Shown: positions 52,233 through 63,417 of the stretch, in pieces
How the letters are laid out: each line of letters begins with the position of its first letter
Numbering within the stretch: position 1 is the stretch's first letter
Source of the DNA: Anticarsia gemmatalis
Lineage: Eukaryota; Arthropoda; Insecta; Lepidoptera; Erebidae
Reading direction: 5' to 3'
NCBI RefSeq assembly: GCF_050436995.1
Contig: NC_134775.1
Span: 9,805,170 to 9,869,169, forward strand
DNA length: 64,000 nt
Position numbers and translations under genes: made by a program
Notes under the pieces: generated by a model
What the model was told of the DNA's origin: nothing
Seen by the model: the letters and a program-made list of their open reading frames with translations, nothing else
The model's database searches: none

Positions 52233-52894
52233 TTTATTTTATTTATTTATTTATTTAAACTTAATATACAAATTTGTATAAAGGCGGACTTAATGCCAGG
52301 GGCATTTTCTGCCAGTCTACCTTAGGGTGATGCAGAGATTATTACGAAGGTGTTTCAAAGAGGAAGGAAAGTGAGTTAAGAAAGAGTGTACAAATAAATA
52401 ATAATATAAATAAGCGATATGAGTGTAAATACATAAACATAAATAATATGTACATCAACATAATAAATATTACTTATGATATATAAAAAATAAATATAGA
52501 TACTATAAAATATGAGATATATACAATAATAAATAAATATAAATATACACTAAGATAATTGTGACGATTCTGCAACTTTGTTCAACAAAAGATCCCGCAC
52601 TTTGTTCTTGAACGTAAGACGGTTAGTGGACATCCTGATTTCAAGAGGGAGCGCATTCCATAACAGAACTGATATTAAACTACAGATAGACACACAGAAT
52701 CCAAAAAGCAAGGCAATTGTCCGGGATGCGTGAATAGCACAGTCACGTAGATGCAAGCCAAATCGAAATCCGTTAGAGGGTGCAGGGTCAACAAAGAGAG
52801 CAGAAATCAGTGTCCTTAGAAAGTCCGAGTTGTTTTCAAATAGGTACGAAAAAAAGAAAAAGCACAACAGCACAGCAATACCAAGAATCACCAA
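52233..52894 (-). mobile_element. LINE 3' end: RT C-terminus, 3' UTR and (ATTT)n tail
   Basis: The minus frame 52894-52550 ends with LLWNALPLEIRMSTNRLTF, the typical end of Jockey/CR1-type RT proteins. The 3' UTR (words GGCATTAAGTCCGCC) leads to an AAAT-rich tail at 52215-52250. The copy is 5'-truncated. Confidence 0.75.
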
Positions 52895-53226
52895 ACGTCA
52901 ACGTCAAACAATCAAACGAAGCAGAAAATATCGTTACCATAGTTTAAAAACGTAATACTACTAAAATATCTCTGTTCACTGTAAATATATCTTTGTATGA
53001 GCAAAATAAATGAGAAGTTTTTAATTTATTAGTCATTGTTTTTAATAACTTGTCATAACAATATATTTCACGTTGAAGACTATTTACTTATTTAAACAAT
53101 TAAATAGACAAAAACAACATAAATCTACTTATTGAACAACAAAGTACCGAATGGCAACATTTTTTTATCTAATGGAAATGGAGAATCATTTTTAGATAGT
53201 CAATTTATTACTTTTTGTTTGATCTA
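52895..53226. other. Noncoding AT-rich stretch
   Basis: No coding sequence, repeat or RNA gene recognised. Confidence 0.5.
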
Positions 53227-53230
53227 TTAA

Positions 53231-53440
53231 CCGATTCGTTGCGACTTGCGTTTTCGTAAACTTCTAGCTGTGGCGGCAAACAATGTATTCAAAACAAATA
53301 AATCTTTAGTTTGAAAGCACCTCATGAAATCTCAATTTGAGCGAGTTATATGATATTTAAAAAAGACACGCCTCTCGTGACATACGCCATATATAAAAGA
53401 ATTGAATGGCACGCCTGTCGTGCCATCCGCAACGAATCGG
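53231..53440. mobile_element. piggyBac-like MITE
   Basis: Inverted ends CCGATTCGTTGCG (left) and complement (right) are flanked by TTAA (53227-53230, 53441-53444). Length 210 bp, no coding. TTAA and CC-starting ends fit piggyBac. Confidence 0.85.
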
Positions 53441-54149
53441 TTAAATGTCGCCATCAGAAGTAAAAATGATATTCCTGAAATTCATACGATAATTAATAAA
53501 ATACATTGGTAATATTGAGATTCGAAGACGCTCAAAAAAAATAAGTAATTTTTTTGCCATTGTTCTTTACAACTGCTACTACAACTACAGAACGGATGTC
53601 AGGGGAGGCGGAGTATCAGCCTATATCGATGCCCCCAAGCAATAAGTCGGTAATCGAAAAATCTAAATTTTACAGAAGAAAAGATTTACTGATTTTATTA
53701 AATATCTTTTGAACGAGTAGGGCTATTGCTGTCATTGATGTGTTAACAGAAAGCAAATTTTTGGCGGAATATAACAATAGCATTAAAATTAAATGCCTTT
53801 TATTAAATACCTTGTAACTTGTAATTAATAAAAATAGAAATATAAAAGACACAGTTGAAGTTTTTACGGGGTTATTGCCGTAATTTTACCACAAGAATAA
53901 CTCGTAACTTCATATTATGGACTTCTACGGCGTTATTTTTTATCGTTAATACTTTTACGGAGTTATTGCGGTATTTTCCAATGATTGCATATATGGTATT
54001 GATAGATAACATAATTATTATGAGGAAAATTAGAATAACATTGTTATTGTTACCGATTGATACCGACTTTTTTTAAATAATAAAAGTGTAGTGGTGTAAT
54101 AAAGATAAAAAAAAAACAATGATTTCTATTAAAATATAAGGAATATTTA

Positions 54150-55730
54150 ATAAAATCAGCGGATTACATTTCCATCGTTATTGCGCCGCTAATGCTTGTC
54201 TTCCACTCCCTCGTTTTGGCTGTGTCTGGTTTCAAAAAGCGATGCGTTATAGAAATGCCAAAAAGTTTGGCAGCATACATATACATAGTAAAAATGTACC
54301 GTTTTTTTTTCTATTTTAAAAAAAGATAATAAAGCACTCCCGATCTCTGAACTGCCTCTCTTAGCTAATTAGTAATGCCACACATAACAATATCCTATTT
54401 TGCGTACGGCATCAAAAATAGTAAAATTGTAACATGGGTATTCCCTTTTGTAATGAAATATGCCTACTTCTGATTGAGGCACATTTAACACTTTCTGCAG
54501 GTCAAACACTGCTACTGTGACGTTATTTTTGTCAGTAGCTGTCTCTATTTCTGGATTTGGATTTTATAGCTCTTTTTTTTTCTTTTTTGTATAAATGGAG
54601 TCTTTGTTTTTCTTCCAGGCTGGCTTTAAAAGTGTCATCTGCTTGTTCATAAATGGAGCATGTGAAGCACTGGTCTTTTTTGGGTTTGAAAAATGAGTAG
54701 TTATATTGAGTTAAAAACTGTTTCGTAATGTTTTTTTGTTGCCATTACCACCATCAGTGTAGTTTTGTTGCGTAAACCATTCAGAATAAAAGCGATACAT
54801 TTTGGAATTATTCAAGATTCCGGAAAGATATTCCTGATTTAAAGTCGCCCTCACATATTGCGGCTCAACTTAAGGATATTATTCAATACGACATGTGGTT
54901 TAACACAAGCTTCTGTCGCACTGTCTATTTTGTTAGGTCTATTGTTATGTTTTCCCCGTTTATCTTAAGTCCTTCATCTGCTTTCATAGCTTTTTCAATT
55001 GCCGTATAAACATATTCTCCAATTTGTAGGCTTTAAAAAATGTGTTTTATATACAGGAATTGTTTCATTATTTGAATCAGGCAAAAATAAATAATTGTAA
55101 GTTTGCGTGCGGTTGTTTAGCGTTATTTTTTTAATAGTTTGTACGTGGTCATATCTACTTATATACAACCATTAATGTTCGCGATTAGTTAGACTATAAA
55201 ATTAATCAAATATAGCTTGTCGTTCTGATGGACTAAGTTTTTGGCTACAACCCTTTTTACACGCGCATCGGGACCATCTATAGATTTTTCTGGATAGTTT
55301 TTTGGGAATTGCACCCTTCGTAAGCTTTGTTGGAATTTTAAAGGATTTTATTTTTCTTACTACGCCACTCACTTCTGACATGCTTGCGTTTTTTAGCTAG
55401 TTTATTTTCCTTTTCCAATAAAGAGCGTTGTCCTTCCAGGTTCATTACTAGTAACTACGTCTTCAATGCTTACTAATAAATTCTGCTCAACCTCATGATC
55501 GCTTTCTGCTGTCATTATTATATCGTTGATTCCTTCTGATCGCTCTTCCGGTGTTAAAACCTAATTTTCTCCTTCTTCACTACTAGTTATTATTAAGTTT
55601 GGAGTGACCTCATATTCGCTTCTAATCGCACGTGAGCAATCATTAGGAGTTATACCGGTTAATGTGTCTTTGTGATTAAATGCTGAAATTTCTTGTGGTC
55701 TGGTCTTAGCGTGTCTTCAATTTTTTTTTA
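54150..55730 (-). pseudogene. K-type transposase remnant in element E
   Basis: The order of motifs matches transposon K: the Cys motif FKPKKDQC upstream and GHSQNEG downstream on the minus strand, with many stops and shifts between. The sequence is too broken to define an ORF. It is the second member of the family in this window. Confidence 0.65.
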
Positions 55731-55806
55731 GTTACTTACTTGATTTTCGTTTTCAATGTCTGTTATAGATAAATCGAAGGTTAATGCTATATATATAATA
55801 TATATA

Positions 55807-56175
55807 ACTGCCTCTGTGGCGCGGTCGGTAGTATATGCGACTGCGGTGCGAGAGGTCTCGGGTTCGAATCCTGAGTCGGGCCAAAAAGTCTTTTCTGAGA
55901 TTTTCTTAGAGATTGCCCGGAGTTGGGAAGTTGAGGTCGAAGACCTCCGTGCCTCGGAGAGCACGTAAAGCCGTCGGTCCTGCGCCTGACCTCTCGCTGG
56001 TCGTGTCGGTTATCCGTCCCACCAAACTATGAGAGTGATGGAATAGAGAGTGTACCTGTGTATTGTGCGCACACTTGGACACTATAAACAAAGTCCTGCA
56101 CAGATGGCCAGTGTCAATGATACTGACCGCCGTAGCCGTATATCGGCTAGGAGGACATTATTATTATTATTATAT
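55807..56175 (+). mobile_element. tRNA-derived SINE, second family
   Basis: A box TGGCGCGGTCGGTAG and B box GGTTCGAATCC in the first 75 bases look like a tRNA, but no clean cloverleaf end follows. The body has CACGTAAAGCCGTCGGTCCT, a word seen in lepidopteran SINEs, and an (ATT)n tail at 56158-56172. Confidence 0.85.
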
Positions 56176-57992
56176 ATATTTCTGTCGAAGAAGCTACGAA
56201 ATCTGCGTGAGTTAAATATAGTGATAAATTTGAAATTGTTGATGGAGTGCCTATATGGAGTGTTCTGGAAAACTTATTATTTTATTAATAGGCACTCCAC
56301 CATATTAGGGCGTGGACTCGGAGCTTATTTCGACTCGTCTGGAGAAAAATCTTCATCGGATTCCTGATCGGGAGCATCGTACTTTTTTTCATTCTAGGTG
56401 TAATCGATGAAAATATAAAACAAATTCACAATATTGAAACATTGCGTACTTCAATGAGACAATACCAATATCAAATAACATTGTTAGTGTATATTATGGA
56501 ATATGTATATTAAACTGTATTCAACAATAACTGTGTACTCACTCTTACTAAAAACGTCATGAAAATTATTTACGCCAATAACCCGGTAAACGTATATTGC
56601 CTAAATAAAATATGAATTGTTTTTTGTATGAATCTATAACAGGTTTTTTCCCAATGTATATTTTTTCTAAATTCCGCACAATAAACACGTGTGTCATGAT
56701 ATTATTGTAAATATCATTAGGAAAAATCTGGAAAAAATTGCCAAGGTGTATCCTATCCCATAGATGCCGAAAATGACATAAAAGCATAAAGCCCATAATA
56801 GTACATTACCGAGTTATTGTTTGGGGGCGTCGATATACATAATGATTTAAAACATAACCTAATTGAATCAATATATCAAGATGGCAATAACTATTTATGG
56901 GTGCATATAGACAAATTCGCATTAGATATTGGCGTCGTTTACAACCCTGATGACACGAATTCGGAACGGTTCTTGAATGTACCTATATGAGGCACAGTTA
57001 CAACAACGGAAAAGAGCCATAGTATTTGGTGATATTAATATTGACCTCTTGAAACAAAGAATAAATCAAGAAGAACACAAAATACTAAATAAAATTAGTA
57101 AAACCTATTGCACAAGAGACTCAGCTTCCAAGAAATCTGTTATACACCACGTCAGCACAAACCTTAAAAATGAACAGTATAATTTCGCTATTATCAATTC
57201 GTCACTTTCAGATCACAAGCAAATCTATCTACAAATTAATAAAAAGTATCCAACAAAAATACGCTTAAACTATGAAAATATAAATAACAGTAAGCTTTAA
57301 GCTACGATCAAATTATATGGGCTAGAAAACGATATAAGCAACTACGAAGAACTAGAGTCCAGATTAAAGCAATGCTTAAAAGAAAATAAAGTATCAAGAA
57401 CTAAAATTCTTAACCCACCGCAAGAAGAATGGGTCAATGACGACGTTATTACTGGTATCAGCAAAAGAAATCATTTGTATACCTAACACAAGAAGAATCG
57501 AGAAAATCAGATATTAGAAAAGAGTTTTAAAGTAATGAGAGACAAAATTGCGAAATTAATTCAATCTACAAAGAATGCTTATTTCTACAAATTATTAAAA
57601 ATCCAAAAAAGATGTGGGACATTTTAAACAGTTTAGCAAACAACAAGATAAAATACACCAGAATATTAGAGGAATATTGGGCAAAGATTTGGAAATTGAG
57701 TTGTTTGTGAATTGCAATGCTATTGATATATTTTGCATAACTGAACGCTGGTTAAAAAGCAGTCAATTAGCCGGATCCACACCGGACGATCCAAAGCGCT
57801 CCGATCGCGCGCGGCATGGAGCGCGCTCCACGGAGCGTGAAGTGTAGACGTGCCGCGCGCGATCCATGTGCGCGGCGGAGAGCGCGCGCTCCTCGCCGCG
57901 TGCGATCCATTTGTTGTCGGTTTTTTGGTCACGCACTAAGGTGCCTCAGTCGCTTGGCGCGCGCGGTCTGGACGGTCGCGTGATCCGCCGTT

Positions 57993-58227
57993 ATGGATAA
58001 TTCGAAATGTATCCTTCTAATTGCCCTATATAGGGAGAATAAATGTTTATGGGATCCTAATGATACCAATTACACAAATAGAGGTGTAAGAGAAGATGCC
58101 TGGCGCAAAATTAGTCGGCAAATGAACAATATTCCAACAACAGAACTAAAGAAAAAAATGAAGTCTTTGTCGGGTGGCTACAGAAGAGAACGATTCAGAG
58201 AAAAACAGAGTCGTATTACCGGATCAG
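57993..58227 (+). CDS. Harbinger accessory protein (MADF), exon 1
   Basis: ATG 57993. The residues LLIALYRENKCLWDPNDTNY and REDAWRKISRQMN form the first helices of a MADF (Myb/SANT-like) DNA-binding domain. The exon ends ...GGATCAG before GTGAGA at 58228. In Harbinger elements this protein binds ends or helps the transposase enter the nucleus. Confidence 0.85.
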
Positions 58228-59283
58228 GTGAGAAATTATAGTTCCTTTTGTTTTATAATTATAGTTCAGTACATAACCTGCCACTCTTAGTGAAGCTTTA
58301 ATTTTAATTTATTAGTAGTAATAAGAAAAATGTATTGCTTAAAACTCCACAACTAGTAACGTAACGTAACTTATACTCTTTAAAATATAGCTTGATTAAA
58401 ATGACAGTTCTAAGCAAAACAGAGCACACAACTTTGTAGTGACGTCTAACAAGTATTACAAATTGAAACACGAAAAATCTGTCTTGTCTAGCATTATAAC
58501 TATTTTTTAAATACAGATCCTCAATTAGAAATCAGAATAATTCAATACAATCAGCCTTTAAACTAAAAATAAGTACTATTTTCTTTAGTCTTAAAAATAA
58601 ACCTAATAATTTTCAACCTCTCTACAAGGCTACGTCATGTTGCAAAAATTTTAGTGAGGAGACACAATAGAAAAGAGTAAATCATCTGATTAATCGTTAA
58701 TCGCGAAGTACACTTTGATACTATTCGTGACCAAGAATTAATAATTAATCTCCAAGATTGTTCCAGCGATTCTGATGAGAGCGATGAGGATGATACTGAT
58801 TTAGGATGCGCACTATTAAATGCGCATCCTATATTACTATCATCTTCATCCCTATCATCAGAATTGCACCATTAACTGAATAAATTAATTTTATTTAACT
58901 TTAATTTCATTGTTTTATTTAATTGATCCTAATTAATACTAAACTAGGAGAGGTCTCCGTGCGGTGTTAAAAGTAGGGCTGGTCGTCCTATACGAATTTG
59001 CTTAAACAATAAGATTCACAACAACAATTCGTAAAAAGCTAATTCAAAAATAATTGAATCGAATATAATTATTTTAGATTCGATTTTTTCGCTATCGATT
59101 TTGATCAATACTTCTACAACCCTAGTCAAAACAGTTTGACATCTGTCATTCTAATCAAGCTATATTTTAAAGACTATAGTTTGTAATAAAAACATATATT
59201 TAAATGTTAAAAAGTTTTGGGTAGGGGAGGGAATTGGCGGAAATTAATATTTCGCAGTTGTATTAATTTATTGTTTATTTCAG
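58228..59283 (+). other. Predicted intron 1 of the MADF gene, with a 42-bp inverted repeat
   Basis: Starts GTGAGA and ends TTTCAG. It contains an imperfect palindrome (58771-58812 and 58821-58862, 36 of 42 positions pairing) within a short acidic reading stretch (DCSSDSDESDEDDTD). No other gene is seen. Confidence 0.65.
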
Positions 59284-59394
59284 GTGCTGAAAATACTTAC
59301 AAATCAAAATGGTTTGCTTACGACGAGTTTGCTTTCATGGCGGATAAGAATGACCCCGGGACAACAAGAGATACACTCGAACAGGTGAGTAACT
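59284..59394 (+). CDS. Harbinger accessory protein (MADF), exon 2
   Basis: 37 codons including SKWFAYDEFAFMAD, the last MADF helix, bounded by TTTCAG and GTGAGT. Phase fits exon 1 (split Gly) and exon 3 (between codons). Confidence 0.85.
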
Positions 59395-59641
59395 TAACAT
59401 ATAATTTAATTTTGATTAAAAAAAACATAAAACACCACAGTAACCATTAAAGTATAATTGAATTATTAGAATAAAATGTATTTCTTATTATAATCTAGAA
59501 CTAAGGGAGAGGGCAGTTTTAAATAAAATATATAGTTAATTGGTTAAAGTATAATGAACTGAACTACATATATTATATTCCTCTTAATGCAGCTAACCTA
59601 AAAAACATATAAACACATACAATTTACATATATAAGTTTAT

Positions 59642-60451
59642 TTATTGGTACTCATTTTGCCAAACAATGGCCCCGCTTGTTATAAAGTGTCTTGCTAAGT
59701 GGGACCGAATATCTTTGGCATTTTGTGATGCTCTTCGTGGTATGGCATCTATTGGTAGTAGTGATGTTGGTGCCTGTTCCGTTCGCCAGCTTCCAGGAAC
59801 TATTTCACCATTCCCCTGTATTGTATCAAAAGATACCGGTGATCTTAAATTAGAATTACTTCGTAAATAGTTATACAGGTAAACTGTCGCTAGCACGACT
59901 TTAGTTGCTTTTTCTGGCTCCAACAGCATTGGTTTACGCAAAACTCTGTAACTTGAGCTTAGTACTCCAAACGCGTTTTCTACAACTCTACGTGCTCTTG
60001 ATAATCTGTAATTGAATATTCGTTCACTCGAACCCCTTTCTGGATCACCTTCATACGGTTTCAATGTATACTCATTTAATTGGAAAGCTTTATCACCAAG
60101 TATAAAATAGGGCACTTCAATTTTATAAGGAACTTGCAAAATTTTTGCCGATGGGATGTTTAGCTCCTTTTTTTCAAGTTTCTCATATAGCTTTGTGCTT
60201 TTAAACACGCCTCCATCTGATATTCTGCCCTTACTCCCAACATTCACATAAAGGAACCTATAATTTGCGTCTACTAATGCAAAAAGAACTATACTTGGAA
60301 ACAATTTATAGTTATCATAGTCGTTGCCACTATTAAAAGGTGCTTGCAAAACGACATGTTTACCATCCATTGCTCCTAATACATGTGGAAAATTCCATTT
60401 TTCGTCGAATTCCTGAGACACTGCGAGCCATTCTTCTACATTTGATGGCAT
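59642..60451 (-). CDS. Harbinger transposase, exon 2 (catalytic)
   Basis: 269 residues. It contains the DDE_Tnp_4/HARBI1-type catalytic motifs: GAMDGKHV (first Asp), YFILGDKAF (second Asp) and RARRVVENAFGVL (Glu), with conserved KGRISDGGVF between them. It starts at 60451 directly after a TTTTTTCAG acceptor, in phase with exon 1. All catalytic residues are present. It lies inside intron 2 of the antisense MADF gene. The stop at 59642 has an ATAAACT stretch after it that could serve polyadenylation. Confidence 0.92.
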   Translation of the reverse strand: MPSNVEEWLAVSQEFDEKWNFPHVLGAMDGKHVVLQAPFNSGNDYDNYKLFPSIVLFALVDANYRFLYVNVGSKGRISDGGVFKSTKLYEKLEKKELNIPSAKILQVPYKIEVPYFILGDKAFQLNEYTLKPYEGDPERGSSERIFNYRLSRARRVVENAFGVLSSSYRVLRKPMLLEPEKATKVVLATVYLYNYLRSNSNLRSPVSFDTIQGNGEIVPGSWRTEQAPTSLLPIDAIPRRASQNAKDIRSHLARHFITSGAIVWQNEYQ

Positions 60452-60503
60452 CTGAAAAAAGTGTAACTTTGATTAATATATTTTGTTATTGTTGTTGTTA
60501 CAG

Positions 60504-61112
60504 GAAGAAAGTAATAGCACCACTGGTAGCGGAGAACATGCTATCAATAACAATGCTCTAGAAAACGTAGACAATCACACAATTGAGAATGGTAATAATC
60601 AAATGCAAGATATGAATAATCAGAGTATACTGACTGAACCTTCTGTACCATCTGAACAACCTGCTGCCCAACCTAATGTGCAAAACACTCAACACAATGT
60701 TCAAACCAAAAAAAATAATCAAAATAAAAGAAGAAGAAAAGCATCTTCACGTGGTTCCGAAGATATTATGATAACAGATGAATCCATTTCGGAAGCATTT
60801 CAACTACTTCATGAATGTGCTCAACCACAAAAAACAGAGACAGATTCATACACCGCTTTTGGACAATACATAGCTACCGAACTACGAAAATATGATCATA
60901 TAACGTTAACTTATGTAAAACATGCCATATCTCAAATTATTTTTGAAGCTGACACAGGCAGATACAGACCAGAAAATTATGGATATTACTCTTCAACTTC
61001 ATCATATACAGAACGACCTTCAGAATCAACAATGACTCCGCTCCCATCAACATCTTCTACTACTTCGACAACTTGGCAGCCTTCTCCGTCACCAAAATCA
61101 CCAACAATTTAA
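60504..61112 (+). CDS. Harbinger accessory protein (MADF), exon 3
   Basis: After a TTGTTACAG acceptor the frame encodes an Asn/Gln-rich acidic stretch, a basic patch (NKRRRKASSRG), then a BESS-like helical region (FGQYIATELRKYD, VKHAISQIIFEAD) and a Ser/Thr/Pro-rich end, stopping at 61112. The whole exon lies within the transposase intron on the opposite strand. Confidence 0.85.
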   Translation, partial: EESNSTTGSGEHAINNNALENVDNHTIENGNNQMQDMNNQSILTEPSVPSEQPAAQPNVQNTQHNVQTKKNNQNKRRRKASSRGSEDIMITDESISEAFQLLHECAQPQKTETDSYTAFGQYIATELRKYDHITLTYVKHAISQIIFEADTGRYRPENYGYYSSTSSYTERPSESTMTPLPSTSSTTSTTWQPSPSPKSPTI

Positions 61113-61205
61113 TTAACATAAATGTTACTTTTATATATTCTTAAGTATAAGCTAAGTTTAAAATAAAGAGTTTAATCTTTTATATATATATATAATTTCA
61201 CTTAC

Positions 61206-61646
61206 TTTTACATAATCCTTCAAAACGTCGATGATTGCTTCACAAACTTCAGGAACAATTTTTGATATTGACTGTTTGGACACTCTAAAAAGATACTGTA
61301 GACTGACGTAAGAATCTCCACTTGCTAAAAATCTCAATGTTATTAGTAGTCTTTCCTTAACAGTTATGGCATCACGATAGTTTGTATCATTCTTTCTTAT
61401 TTTACTCTGCAATAGTGAACACAATAAGTCAAATTGATTTGCAGACATTCGTGCAAAATTAGCTTCAGCTCTATCATCAATTAACTCTTTGTAAAGTCGA
61501 GTCCCATATTCCAACCGGTTTTTAAAAATTGTTTTCACCCAATACTGTCTTTCTCGTTTTCGTAATTTTTGCCGGAAATATACAAGTAAAATGTAGCTTG
61601 CTGCTCCCACGGCTGTTCGTCGCCGTCGTTGCACGTGTGACTCCAT
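61206..61646 (-). CDS. Harbinger transposase, exon 1
   Basis: Start chosen at ATG 61646 (MESHVQRRRRTAVG); the open frame upstream enters the inverted end. The 147 residues have a basic start, RQYWVKTIF, RMSANQFDLLCSLL and ITVKERLLITLRFLASGDSY, the usual N-terminal helix-turn-helix-like part of Harbinger transposases. It ends in phase 0 at a GTAAGTG donor (61205). The 754-bp intron (61205-60452) contains exon 3 of the MADF gene on the other strand. Confidence 0.88.
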
Positions 61647-62473
61647 AGCCAGACAAAATTCAACTGATTCAGTATGGATCGGCAGGAGCGCATTGGAGCA
61701 AGCAGTCAGGATCGCAAAAGATTGCTGTTGGATCGACCTAGAACGATCCACGCTCCACGCATTACGATCTTGGATCGCGGATCGCGGGATCGCCGATCCA
61801 TTTTGGATCGTCCGGTGTGGATCCGGCTATTCATGATCAACTTCAACAATCACCAGGTTGGCAGTTCATTCAGCAGGGAATATTCCATCCATGGTGGTTC
61901 ACTCATATTAATTAATAAACAGAAAGTACAGGGACCGTCATGATATTGTTTCTCTCTCTGTTGAACGGACTACCGAAATAGCTTGTGTAGAAGTAGCACA
62001 GTTTATTGTATTGAGTGTATACAGGCCTCCTTCAACATTGTATGATAGTTTTGAGAGTATTATGGAAGATGTTTTGAATACAGTAACTAAGTTGAACAAA
62101 AAGGTAATTATTTCGGGTGATTTTAATATTAATTTATTGGAAGAATCTAATTTATCTATTAAATTTAAAGCTCTCTTTCAATCATACAATCTGAAGTACT
62201 TGTTTTTGGAGCCAACAAGAATAATAACTGCCACTACAGCCACATGTTTGGATAATATTTTCACTGATATAATAGTTAATGATAGTAGAGTAATTAATCA
62301 ACTAGATTCGGATCACTGTGGTCAATTTATTTCATTTACAAACAAGAATAAACACGTGACTAAAAGAAAAATCACAATTGTACCCAAATCCGCTAATCGT
62401 TTTGAAAGTTTTAAAAATAAACTTGCTTCTAATTTACCACTTATAAAAAAGCACAGAAATCTATCCTAATATT

Positions 62474-63417
62474 ATGTACTAGCAGCCCATCCCGGCTCCG
62501 CGCGGGCATAATATTATAATAAAAGAAAATACACAACGTTTGACAGTGAGTTTCTAAAAAAATAACATTCATTAAAAGCAAAATACTAAGTAATAATTTA
62601 TTTTTGTGAATATATTATTTTCTTATTTTTTGTATTTAATTTTTTTTTTATTTCATTTGCTTTTTTTATTTTTTTTCGTACTTTATTTTTCACTTGTATT
62701 TTTTTATTATTTATCTTTTTTAATTATTTATGCTTAAATATACGAATTGTTAAAATGTCATAACCGCAAAACAAAAGCCGTTTAATTTATTGAGTAAGAG
62801 TCTCCCTGTAAACAACGTTGACTCCCCTCCAGTACCTCTTCAACGCATAGCTAGCCAAGCGGAGGTTTTTTATTTTTTAAACTGTGGTGATATCTTTTGA
62901 ATGGAATATTCGAATGTAATCATTTAAAAGGTGATATGAAGGTATTGTAGTAGTCTTAAAGAAAGATTTATTTATTTAGATAAGGATCAATACCTAGGTA
63001 CGAATAAAGAGCTTACGAATAAAGGTGATACCTTTTAAATGATTAAATTCGGATATTCCATTCAAAAGATATCACCAGTTTAAAAAATTGAAAAATCTCC
63101 GCTCGGCTAGCTATGCGTTGCAGAGGTAGTCAGCGTTGTTTACAGGGAGGCTCTTACTCAATAAATTAAATGGCTTTTTTTTGCGCTTATGACCTTTTCA
63201 CAATTAGTATATTGAAGTATAAATAAAAAAAAATATAAATGACAAAAAAATACAAGTGAAAAATAATGTACGAAAAAATATATATTTACAAAAATAAATT
63301 ATAACTTAGTTTTTTACTTTCAATGAATGTTATTTTTTCAGAAACTCAATGGAAAACATTGTGTATTTTCTTTTATTATAATACGATGCCCGTGCGAAGC
63401 CGGGATGGACTGCTAGT
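62474..63417. mobile_element. 0.94-kb foldback element
   Basis: The left half (62474-62945) and right half (63417-62990, inverted) match over nearly their whole length, about 85% by eye. Outer ends read ACTAGCAGCCCATCCCGGCT and ACTAGCAGTCCATCCCGGCT. Shared internal words include GAGTAAGAG, GCATAGCTAGCC and GATATCTTTTGAATGGAAT. The centre is about 50 bp. It is noncoding. It may be a foldback transposon or two inverted copies of one repeat. Confidence 0.85.

Larger units (their letters stand above)
53627..56832 (-). mobile_element. DNA transposon 'E', degenerate relative of K
   Basis: 3206 bp, inverted ends CGATGCCCCCAAGCAATAAG (left) and CGACGCCCCCAAACAATAAC (right, inverted), flanked by ATAT (53623-53626, 56833-56836). 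The word TTACNGNGTTATTG recurs near both ends (53864, 53948, 56575, 56806). Minus-strand remnants of the K-type transposase are recognisable: FFKPKKDQCFTC near 54680 and GHSQNEG near 54205. A tRNA-derived SINE of another family lies inside at 55807-56175. Confidence 0.85.
53445..57640 (+). mobile_element. LINE endonuclease fragment, interrupted by transposon E
   Basis: Coding just left of E (CYYNYRTDVRGGGVSAYI) continues in frame right of E (HNDLKHNLIESIYQDG, then GDINIDLL and SSLSDHKQIYL, APE-endonuclease motifs at 56840-57230). A linker toward RT follows in broken frames to about 57640, where a second LINE fragment begins. Joining the two halves uses exactly one copy of ATAT. Confidence 0.75.
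57769..61828. mobile_element. PIF/Harbinger transposon 'F', apparently complete
   Basis: 4060 bp with perfect 27-bp inverted ends starting AGCCGGATCCACACCGGACG and an ATT duplication (57766-57768, 61829-61831). It encodes both proteins typical of Harbinger elements: a DDE transposase (minus) and a MADF/Myb-type protein (plus). Regions next to both ends are rich in GGATCG/CGATCC words. Both genes are open with consensus introns, so it may be an autonomous copy. Confidence 0.9.
57641..62473 (+). mobile_element. Second LINE endonuclease fragment, interrupted by Harbinger F
   Basis: Left of F: HQNIRGILGKDLEIELF and IFCITERWLKSSQ. Right of F: MINFNNHQVGSSF, SIHGGSLILI, VYRPPSTLYD, GDFNINLLEES, CLDNIFTD and LDSDHCGQFIS (62470). 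These are consecutive APE-endonuclease motifs. The foldback structure at 62474 ends the fragment. Confidence 0.8.

Noticed and set aside
53855..54076. Small plus-strand ORF inside element E
   Set aside because: It is built from the subterminal TTACNGNGTTATTG repeats and lies antisense to the transposase remnant.
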